Shown here: positions 21,451 to 31,200 of the stretch, piece after piece | Numbering within the stretch: position 1 is the first letter of the stretch | How the letters are laid out: the number at the start of each line of letters is the position of its first letter | NCBI GenBank assembly: GCA_036940085.1 | Contig: JALLBK010000116.1 | Coordinates: 1 to 36,546, forward strand | DNA from: Discostella pseudostelligera | Lineage: Eukaryota > Bacillariophyta > Thalassiosirophyceae > Thalassiosirales > Thalassiosiraceae | Direction of reading: 5' to 3' | DNA length: 36,546 nucleotides | Notes under the pieces: generated by a model | Told to the model about the DNA's origin: nothing | Database searches by the model: none | What the model saw: only the letters and a program-made list of their open reading frames with translations | Position numbers and translations under genes: made by a program

Positions 21451-22104
21451 TGTCGTCGTCGTCGTCGTCGTCGTCGCTTGAATTCAAACCCCCCGCTCTA
21501 AACACTCTCTCTCGTCTCTCTGTCAGACTGCACAGGCACAGGAGAGCTGATTCTGTGCGTAGGCACTGATCAATAATATAATGAAATCACGTCAATAGCT
21601 CTACCCAATACTATCATTACTACCATAGATACTATCGATTCACCATGCCCCATGCCATGGCCGCCGTTGACTGCTTTGCGCCATATTTCATCTTTAGCAT
21701 TTCTGCATTTCAGCTTTTGTTTTTTGTTGTTGTTGCTGTAAGATGCTAATTATTTCTCACCATACTGATTCCTACATAACTTTTTACGGAACGAATTTTG
21801 AACCCTTTCTCTTTGCAAATCGTCCGTCTGTCATCTCCTGCCGTCGACGCGCCATTTTTGTGCCCACTCTCTTCGCGCCAAAGAGGTCGCAATTCCGTTT
21901 TGGCGATGAAATTATTGGCGAAAATCCGCCACCCTCTCGACTCTCTTCAAAAAATTTGAATGCCCATGGCGTCCGCCGTCTCTCTCCCCTACCATACTTA
22001 CTACTAACCTATCTCGACATCGACAAATAACAACAATAGCTACAACCAGCAACCTCTCTCGTCTCTATTCAACAATACCGATACTAGCTAGCTAGAGTTA
22101 AAAA
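21451..22104. other. Divergent intergenic region between the epimerase and GOT1
   Basis: This 654-base stretch separates two genes transcribed away from each other and should hold both promoters. It includes the trinucleotide repeat next to the epimerase start. A 95-codon ORF (21743-22030, +) shows no protein-like pattern. No RNA gene is seen. Confidence 0.45.
21452..21476. repeat. Perfect trinucleotide repeat (GTC on plus, GAC on minus), about eight units
   Basis: A run of eight GTC units lies immediately upstream of the epimerase start codon (21448-21450), so the minus-strand leader reads repeated GAC up to the ATG. Unit-number change would alter the 5' leader without touching the coding frame. 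Confidence 0.85.
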
Positions 22105-22560
22105 ATGGTGTCCGACAATACCAAAATAGGCACCGGCCTAATGTTCCTCGGCTTCACCTTCTTATTCCTCGGCATACTCTTCCTCTTCGACTCCACCCTA
22201 CTAGCTCTCGGTGACATACTCTTCCTAACCGGTCTAACCTTCACCATTGGCACCTCCCGCACCGTCCGTTTCTTCAGTCGACCGGATCGTATTCGTGGCA
22301 TTGTCGCCTTCTTTGGTGGTGTGTTACTAGTACTACTCCGATGGCCAATCTTTGGTATGATATGTCAAGTCTATGGATTGATTTATTTATTTGGACAATT
22401 CTTCCCTATTGCGGCCGCGAGTATGAAAGATGTTCCGGTGGTGGGGCAGGTGTTTCGTATGCCGAGTGTGGAACGATTCTTTGCTAGTTTTGGAAGTAGT
22501 GGGAGTGGAAGAAGTAGTGGAAGAGGGGGAGGAGGGGGAGGTGCTCGGCCTCCGGTGTGA
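22105..22560 (+). CDS. GOT1: Vesicle transport protein GOT1 (Got1/Sft2-like)
   Basis: A single-exon frame of 151 aa, a little longer than the usual 138-140 because of a Gly/Ser/Arg tail. The Got1 pattern is clear: N-terminal [35 protein letters not shown], the cytosolic loop [17 protein letters not shown], then [15 protein letters not shown] and [16 protein letters not shown], and the conserved [11 protein letters not shown]. Four spans are expected. Got1 acts in ER-Golgi and Golgi vesicle fusion with syntaxin-type SNAREs. The ATG at 22105 gives the standard short cytosolic N-terminus. The gene is divergent from the Golgi-type epimerase. Confidence 0.95.
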   Translation: MVSDNTKIGTGLMFLGFTFLFLGILFLFDSTLLALGDILFLTGLTFTIGTSRTVRFFSRPDRIRGIVAFFGGVLLVLLRWPIFGMICQVYGLIYLFGQFFPIAAASMKDVPVVGQVFRMPSVERFFASFGSSGSGRSSGRGGGGGGARPPV

Positions 22561-22831
22561 TAATTGACAGATTCTGATGATGGAGGAGTGGTAGAGATTG
22601 CGATGATCAGAAGTGGTCGGAGGATGAGAGAGATCAATAATCTGATTGTTTGGGGGGAACAAAGCACCCTAAATTATTTCCCACTCCGCCGCGTGCAACA
22701 CCCCATGAACAGAACCCAACACACAGAACAGAAACCAACAGTTGCGTGTGACCAAAGATTACATACCGATTAAATCTGCAAATAGCAATGCACTAATCAC
22801 AATTCCGTGTAAAAAACACAATATACCTTCA

Positions 22832-24952
22832 TTATTCCATTTTCTGCACACTCTTGAGAATTGCTTCCACATCGTTCGGATACAATTCCTCAATTCGTTT
22901 CTTTTCATTCCGACAGTGATGTTCCATCTTAGACCATTGATCCAATGTCCATCGTGTGGTTTTTCTAGTACCATCACCCTTCTTCGTCTTCTTCTCCACT
23001 TCATCATCAGCTTCATCGACCATCTCCAACAACAACAATCGACGAGGTGCATGGGACAACAATGCCTGAATACCCATACAATAATCATGACAAGTCCGTG
23101 CCACATCGGGATGATCACCTCCCAATCGACGTCGTTGCGATTCCAACAATTGTTGTGCGGATAGTATAAATCGAGTCATTAATTCATTCGATTGGCGTTC
23201 CGTTAGTAATGAAGTAGATAGGAGTAGTTCGACAACATCGATATGTAGGTGGCGACAACGTGCTAATAAAATGTGAAGATTGTTCCCCAAGATAGATACA
23301 GATGCGGTTATGAGCTCTCCGATGGTTAATTCCAATGCGGCGGCTTGATCGAAGTAATAGCTGATGGTGGAGGACGATGTACTTGTTGTTCCATCCTTGT
23401 TAGTACGCCGTTTGGAGGAGGAGGATTTGGGTGACGGTGTACTGGCTTGTAGATCTATGAGGATATCTTCCAATTCATCTAATGATTTTTCAATGTTGGA
23501 TGTCACATTGGATGTGTGGCTATTTCGACTGTCGCCACCAATGGTATTGCTGCCATTGTCTTCCCCATTATTTGCTTCGATCAAGACCGAAGCAGGGAAT
23601 TCTCCATGTATCAACTCCGATTCGTAAATGTATCGTCCACGTGTAGTATCATGCAACAAGTACCCGCTTGTACTGAATGCCTCTCCATCCAAATATTGTC
23701 CATATGCACCACCATCTCCTCCAATATCAAATCTATGTTGATCCCAAAGTTGTCGTCGACGTGAGGAGTGGGATACCTCACGTGGATTTTCAAGGTAGTG
23801 CAATGTCAATGCCTCGCCTTTGCGTATGTATCGTGTGGTCCTGGCCTCGGAATAGGGAAGTGGTGTAGCCTTCTCTCCCACTTTTCCCACTGCCTCTACC
23901 GTCGTCGCTCTTGTGGTTGAGGTCAATGTTGGAGGACGGAACTTAATACAATTCGGATCTTCACCATGATTGAACATACTAAAATGCAAATACAATCCGG
24001 AATCGAAGCCATTGTATCGCAATGTCAATAATAATCGAACAATATCAATGCCAATTAAAGGAGTTCCATTTGAATTGTGTATGTTGTGTTGGGCGGCGTA
24101 GGAGACGAGAGAGTAGACGAGAGAGTGGACTTGTTGTTGCATTGGATGGTGGCTGTTATTGTTGTCGTCGTCGTCGGTGGAGGTGGCGGTGGAGGAGGTG
24201 GATGGCATCATAATCTCAGACATCATGTCGACAATTTGAATCCTATCAATCGGATCAATACTTCTGTTCTTATTGTCATCTTCATCCTCATTCATTGAAT
24301 TCGACACATCACCCTCGCCTTGAAACAATGGAAACAACCACGGGGAACAAGCATCCACCTTCTCTTTTCGTGGATGCAATTCCTCCATCCACTTTACAAT
24401 CTCATTGACATTATTCTTCTTACTTTCCAAAATGTACTGCACTGATTCCAATCCTAACCGTTTACCAGATTGAGAAGTACTCCATCCGGAAATTAGTGGA
24501 GTTTCAATTAAGATGCATGTCCCGGGTGGTAGATCGATGGAAGCAACATATCCTCGTCCCATACTTCCATTTATATTTTCAAGGTGCATGGGTCCAAGGT
24601 ACAGTGGTGGTATGTCTGGCCATGGAAGAATAGAAGTGCGAATACGTTGATCTTCATAATTGGATGATGGAATGGTGTGATTGTTTCCTATCTGAGATGT
24701 TTGAGTGGGTGGATTATTATTGTTGTTGTTGCTAGTAGCATCCTTCTCCGCATCAGCAGCTACAGCAGCGTTACCATCATCGTCTTTTGCATTGTACGCC
24801 TCCATGAGACGCAAGGCCCGATCCCGATCACTGTTGTTGTTGTTGTTGCCGTCATCAGTGACGACATTGTCGTCGTCATCATCATCATCATCATCACCCC
24901 CAAAGCCAAAGCAAGCGAAGGGGTCATCATTATCTTGAGACGACATCGTCAT
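22832..24952 (-). CDS. SMYD-like SET-domain protein without a MYND finger
   Basis: A single-exon frame of 706 aa. The N-terminus is DPFACFGFGG, an Asp run and Asn-rich sequence. SET elements in order: GRGYVASIDLPPGTCILIET (near 132-150, start of SET, S-adenosylmethionine loop), a long insertion, LYLHFSMFNHGEDPNC (about 320-335) in place of the usual NHSCxPN, and TRYIRKGEALTLHYLENP (about 373-390), the post-SET Tyr segment. The split SET layout is that of SMYD proteins, but no MYND zinc finger lies in the insertion. The C-terminal half contains helical repeats like the SMYD TPR-type domain, including RRLGGDHPDVARTCHDY. Members methylate Lys in histones or other proteins. The Cys of NHSCxPN is replaced here, so zinc coordination after SET is doubtful. 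Start at the first of two in-frame ATGs. Confidence 0.75.
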   Translation of the reverse strand: MTMSSQDNDDPFACFGFGGDDDDDDDDDNVVTDDGNNNNNSDRDRALRLMEAYNAKDDDGNAAVAADAEKDATSNNNNNNPPTQTSQIGNNHTIPSSNYEDQRIRTSILPWPDIPPLYLGPMHLENINGSMGRGYVASIDLPPGTCILIETPLISGWSTSQSGKRLGLESVQYILESKKNNVNEIVKWMEELHPRKEKVDACSPWLFPLFQGEGDVSNSMNEDEDDNKNRSIDPIDRIQIVDMMSEIMMPSTSSTATSTDDDDNNNSHHPMQQQVHSLVYSLVSYAAQHNIHNSNGTPLIGIDIVRLLLTLRYNGFDSGLYLHFSMFNHGEDPNCIKFRPPTLTSTTRATTVEAVGKVGEKATPLPYSEARTTRYIRKGEALTLHYLENPREVSHSSRRRQLWDQHRFDIGGDGGAYGQYLDGEAFSTSGYLLHDTTRGRYIYESELIHGEFPASVLIEANNGEDNGSNTIGGDSRNSHTSNVTSNIEKSLDELEDILIDLQASTPSPKSSSSKRRTNKDGTTSTSSSTISYYFDQAAALELTIGELITASVSILGNNLHILLARCRHLHIDVVELLLSTSLLTERQSNELMTRFILSAQQLLESQRRRLGGDHPDVARTCHDYCMGIQALLSHAPRRLLLLEMVDEADDEVEKKTKKGDGTRKTTRWTLDQWSKMEHHCRNEKKRIEELYPNDVEAILKSVQKME
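24838..24897. repeat. Trinucleotide tracts coding Asn and Asp runs
   Basis: Within the SET gene, plus-strand TTG repeats (coding Asn runs) and a CAT/CGT tract (coding an Asp run) stand close together. Such tracts recur across this window (also near 33703-33720 in the UTP15 gene) and likely vary in length between strains. Confidence 0.6.
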
Positions 24953-25290
24953 GTGATAATGGGCTTGCGCGATGGTACGATGAAGGGTATTATGAGGGAA
25001 GCATAGTATCGTCGTCGAAACTAGAGATATCTCGGCCGTCGACTACTACTTACACTACCTAATGCGTCGGCCGTCATGGTCACATCATCACATCATGTTA
25101 TTGTTATGTTGTTGTTGTGGCTGCGGCGGCTGATGGCCCGATGGCCGAGCGATGGCGATGGCGAGCGATAGGGGGCCCTGCCAGCTGCCATCCAGGTGGA
25201 ACTCACTTGAGTCTGTCCATCATCCATCCATTCAGTCTGTCCATCGTCAGTGAGCGCGCTTGCCAAATCCAAAATCCAAGCATCGTGACC
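24953..25290. other. Divergent intergenic region between the SET gene and the NBAS-like gene
   Basis: This 338-base stretch separates two start codons and should hold both promoters. An in-frame ATG at 25141 could extend the downstream protein by 50 residues, but the translated extension looks like untranslated sequence. Nothing else is seen. Confidence 0.4.
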
Positions 25291-28200
25291 ATGACGAAGC
25301 CGCCGCCGCCGCCATCAAAATCAACAAGGAGCAACACCATGGAGAACTCGAAGGCCAACAATGCCAACGCCAACGCCAACGATGATGTTGTCGTTGCCTA
25401 TGCCCTACTGGACGACGATGATTGTCACTATGGAAATAATTCGTCGTCATCGCATCGTCCAGATTCAGCAGCAGCAGCGGCAGGTGCGGCACATGCTAAT
25501 GCTACAGCATCGTCATCGTCGTCGCTGTACTTGCCCTACCACCGTCGTCCTGCTGCTATCAATTCCACATTATCCACCACCACCACCACAGATAGTGCAG
25601 ACATTATCTCACAGTGGTATGACTATTATGCACAGCTGTACCCTTCTTCTCACTACATGAAACGAAGGCAGCAGGAGCAACAGCGTCTCCTACTTGAACA
25701 GCAACAGCATGAGAATGAAAACATTATGCATCATGGGAAATCAGTTACGAGAGGCGGAATACTTCGCTTACCATCCTTTATTGGGAGGTGGATGGGCGTG
25801 AGAAATTCTGCGTCGACTACGACTACTTCGAATGCTGTCCCAAATTATTATTTTGATACAGAAAAGGGTGGCGAAGTTGTTGATGATGAGCATGACGATG
25901 ACGACGATGAAACTGACAATAGCCATCCATACACAACCTCCTTCATCCAAACGAAGAACAAACACATCTTTGATGAAATAATACCCCCAGACGAAGCAAC
26001 CTCACTTCATAGATTTCATTTGGTATCGGAACGTCGTGCATTGAGCCTACCAACAACTTCTTCGCCACCGTTGTGCAATACTATCATGTCGTCCTCCTCC
26101 CCTTCGTTCGATGCGAGCAGTAAAACGATGCAAAATACTACCAACAGCAACAGCAACCATCACAATAATTGGAATAATGTTGTTTTACCAGTGAGACCAT
26201 GTATAATGGGAAAAAGGTCAATTGAAAGTAGTAGCACCAACGCTACTACAAATAGCACTACAACTACTATTACTCGGCCCATTCCACATTATTGCATTGT
26301 CGGCTATGGTCAAATTGCGGAATTTGATCCTGTATCATCATCATTGTCGTCATCGTCGTCGTTGTACAATGATAATGATTCCTCCTCCTTGGGACAACAT
26401 GTCGAGCAGGGAAGGGAGAGCAACAACATCTCCTCTCCTTCTACACCATGCGCATTCGACTCCAAGATACTTTTCACTTCGGATTGGCAACATCTATCCA
26501 ATGCTTTCTCCTCACCCTCGCTGGCAACTTCATCAACAGAGTCAAGAGGTGCGATGCCAATGAATGATCCACGATTCATTCGAGCAGCAAGCATTGGACG
26601 GAATTGTCTCATCGTCTCCTGGGGGATGCTACGGGAGGAGGAGGAGGAGGATGATGATGAAATTGTATTTTATAGGAGATCGCCGAATCCACAAACAAAT
26701 GCACAACAACATGGGAATCACCACCTATCGCAACAACATGACCGAATCATTGGATGGGAGGCGGTGGCCGTGGCATCCCCATCCGATGCGGTCGTAAGGG
26801 ATGCTTTGCGAAATATCACACCGCGGCAAACAAGCGACCAGGTGGATAGCATTGAGAACAAAGGAAAAGATGAGGACCAGCAGAGTCGTAGTAGGCTCCG
26901 AGATAGCAGATCCTTGATCGTAACCGACTTGATCCCCATGACTGTGGTGGGCAATGACAATGATAACGACAATGTTGTTTTGGCCATCTCTCGTCTGGGG
27001 GACTATGTGGAACTCCTTCCCGTCCCAAGTTGGGTATGGGAGGAGACACCAATGAACTCCTCTTCCTCTCCTTCCGCATCATCAAGTACAACAACAACAA
27101 TGAAACGACAATGGCCTCAGAAAGATGAAAAGAAGAAGGGGAAAGCATCCTCTCCTCTTCCTAATCTGACCATACTGTTCAAAATCACTGCATTTTCGAC
27201 CGCGCAATACCACGTCGATGTAATGTCGTTGGATGCATATTATTGTGCAAATAGCAGTGTTACCATTCTGGCGGCATGCGGTCGACGTCAATGCCATGGA
27301 AGTCGTGGGAGTGAGAATTTGTCGCACACCACCGCTGCTGCCACCATGGTGTCATTGTGGAGTATATCAATAGCGCGTACTCCATCGCAGCAGCAACAAC
27401 AACAACAACCGTCATCATCAACTGCATTTCCAATTGTGAGAGTGAGCCGTAATGGGCATGCTACCCTCGAGAATGTTGGGGCAGATATTTCCACCTTCCT
27501 TTCCGAGTACGCGTTAGAACGGTGGGCCAATGACAATCTCTACTGCAGTGACTCTCCGCCGCCGAGCAAACGGAGGAAGAGAAATACGATGAATGAGTCG
27601 ACATTCTTCGCGCCAACCGTGGTGACCACAGTAACCTCTCCAGTGGTTTCATTACGTTTTACACCGCCGTGCCAGACTAATGTGGATGATGTTAGTAAAA
27701 CAAGGGTAGAGCGAGTTTTACTTGCAGCATTGGATTTCAACGGGGGTGTTTCGGTGTTTGACTGTACGGAAGCACGTGACAATGCCACTCATGTACGCGG
27801 TGACGATGATATATTACTCGACGGGGATATTTTGTTTGCGAGCGGTGTGAGTACTGTCGCTTTGAACAGTGTAGGCGATGATGGTGTCAATACGGAGAGC
27901 ATGTCTCTAGTATGCAGCCGGGAGAGTACAATTTCAATCCCTTCGGAAGGATCTCGGGGAAAATCTTTATTGGCACGAGCATCTCAGATCGAATGGTGGC
28001 CACATGATATAGATGAAGAATCTTCCTTCACGCTTGCAACGTTCGCAACCTTAGTCCGAAGTAGGCAGAATTTGGCGAAGTCCAAAGCCAGAGGGACGTC
28101 AGTTGTGAGACTTCAGCGGTGGACATCATCGGTTGTATTGGAGGACAGCAGGAGCCGAGCGCTTGAGAATCCCACTGATGTTTTCTACTTGGCAATGTCG

Positions 28201-31200
28201 AGCAATAAGGCCGATGCGACATCTGTCGCCCTGCTGCCCTTGTTGTCACGAAATGTATCATTATCAGATCGAGAGGGGCTATCGATCCTTCAACTGTCAT
28301 CGTTCGTCGTGCCCGCGACCACCAGCCGCAATGACCCAATGGCATCACCCGCCCCCTCGTCACCCTCGACTCGCAACCGAGTTCTTCTACGCCTTTCAAT
28401 CTGCACAATACGAAAGTTCACAGACCCGACACAGATTATCGCTGCGCTTCTTCGTCGAGGGGGTGCTCCCAAGGCGCTTGATGTGGCTCGTAGATTCGGC
28501 TTTGGGGCCGCGGATGGGCGATATCGTGGCGATCAGAGATTAATGAACGAATGCCAAATTGATTTATGGAATAAAAACGGAGATCCTCAGGCGCTGAAAC
28601 TTATTTCGGATGACACATATGTGATACGCCAGGCATTGGAATTGACAACCAATAACATTTGGCACAATAATCTTAGCTTGGGTGATCTGTTGGAGATTTT
28701 TAGAGAAGCCCTCGCTCGATGCGAGAGTGGCGAAGACCGCAAGCAAGTTATCGCATGTCAATTGGGGAATGTCGTTCGACGACTTGGAACATTTAGCCTT
28801 GTGTTGAATCATGTCACTGCTGCAGCCGCTGCTACAACGGGGTTGTCGTCTAATGACCAAACGTCTTCTTGCGTGTATTCAAAGCGATTCCTTCACCTTT
28901 TCATGCACGAGTCCCTCCATGGCATTGCAGCATGTGCCGCTTCCAAAGGAGATATCAAAACGCTGACTGTGGTTATTGCAAGGAACCCATTTTCACTGCG
29001 TGAACGAATGGGTTTGTTGGGTCTCATCCCGATCGAGGTACACATCAGGCTCTATGAACATTTGCTCCCTTGTTGTCGTGAAAATATTGAGGGGAAAGAT
29101 GCCCAGTATTTACTCAGAACGCAAGGCACTGACGCGTTCTTGAGTCATCCACAATTTTTTGCTTACCTGAGCAATGATCAACTTGATAGACGACGACGAG
29201 AGAATAAGAACTCCGTAGATGAATCCCTAATCGACGTTTTTACTGATGACGCCGACAGATATCACATCATGCGACACCTGGAAGAAGCAGCAAGTGATGA
29301 TTTAAGTGCAGCGGCTCCTCCTGTTATGAAAGAGGATATCGTCAAATGGTATCTCACACGTGCCTTACAAATGCATAATCAAACCGGACAGGCTCTTCGG
29401 ATGGCAGAAACATGTGCAGCAGGATTGGTTCGGTTAGGATATGGTACGTATCAAGACGCTGGAGAGTTTGAGATTTCCGACCTAAACAATGTCTCTTTTT
29501 CCATTGCGGTGGTGAGGCTTGTTTACTTGTACTCTGCAGGAACACTCGCCTGCCTTATTTCGTTGGAAAAATTGAAGGATTCCATTTCCAACTGTCAACA
29601 ACCGTTACCAATTGAGTCAGTTGTTAAATGGAGTGATCGTTCTTTCCCATCAGTTATCCAATTGTGCTCAATGGAGCTCTCAGGTTTGTTTCATTTTATC
29701 CTTGAGAACGGTAGTGCGCACAGCATATCATTGATCCAAAAGCATGCGACGCATCTTGTCGATGGTAGCCCATGCTTGAAACCATCGATCAATGGGGATG
29801 TCCAATATTCGTCGAAGAATAACGAATTGGCCGAGAGATTTGAGCATGACATGGCGCAACTCTGTCTGGAGAAATTGAAAGGTCTGCGAAGGGTTAGGGA
29901 TGAAAATTTCCATGCAGGGCGAGACTCGTATTATCTCACTACCAGGTTGGATGTAACCCTCGCTATGTGCGCTAATTTCATTTCCTTTGGGCGTTCAAAG
30001 TTACATTCTGAGGGGAAGGCTCAAATCGATGACAACACCATTATGTTCGCAGTCAGCATTTTTCGCGCCACTCTGGAAGCAATAAGCGGGAACTGGGACG
30101 TTGTGACTGAGAGTGTGATTGGCAGGCTTTGGTCGATTTTTGAGTTGGCATCAAGTACTGCGCCACTCTTAGACTCATCATCATCGCATGATTTGCTAGG
30201 TGGTCTTCATTTTAGGCTGGTGACATTTCAGCTATGCAAAAAGTGGCACGACCATCAGGCATTCCCTCATGAATTATGCAGGGCACATGATGGAACTCGA
30301 GAGCTATGTGTGACGGGTCTTCGTGTCGTTTCGTTCATATGCAGTGGGTTCTGTGAGATGGTCGTAAGAATGTCTAGACCAAGCGATGATGGTCATGTTC
30401 CAAAACAATCGTTCGACCTCCTATTCGACTTCGTATCAGATGTTGATGAGTTCGACCATCGATTTTTCTCATCTGCAATCCAACAGTCCGGTTGTCTGGT
30501 AACGCATGTCTTTTCTCCTCTTCTGCATCAACATTCATTCATAATGTTGAACTACATGCTGAAAGTCCGACCATCCTGGTTCAACTATTATATCACGCGC
30601 TCAATTGTTTTATCCTTTATTCGAGATTTCAGCACATCTCGAGACGGAATACTGGAGTGTTGCGAGGTATTTGGTCCATGTTTTCCCGATCTTCGGGCGG
30701 AATTCGAATATCAACAACGAATGCTTGATGCGAAAGAATTCGTTTTGAATGCAATGAATTTGAATGAGAAACTTTTGGCAAGACTCTATTCCGTTGATCA
30801 TTCCGCTGTTGATTTGGTGCATACTCTCTTATCGATTGATCCTCAAGTTATACTTTTGGGTTGTGAATTTTGGAGTGATGAAATGAATGCGAGTATTGCC
30901 TGCGCGGACGCGGTGGTATATTTTGCTTCCGAAATCCATGCGATACTGAATAGAGCGTCAAAGGATGAATCCAGCCACGTATTGCCACCTATGCCTGGAG
31001 TGCGTGTAATGCAGTTAGCAAACATTCTTGGGCTTAATACTCCCTACGAGCTTCTACTTGTGAAACGATATATGGTGGACGGAGCATTGAAAATGAGTCT
31101 AGGACCAGCCGCAGCTGCAATTTGTTACTCTATGCTCTGTGATGCAGCATTTTCAAGGCTTGGAGATGCTGGTGCTGTATGGACAAGTCGGAATGAGTCG

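Noticed and set aside
25141..25290. N-terminal extension of the NBAS-like protein from the ATG at 25141
   Set aside because: The translated extension looks like random leader sequence; the ATG at 25291 has a better context.
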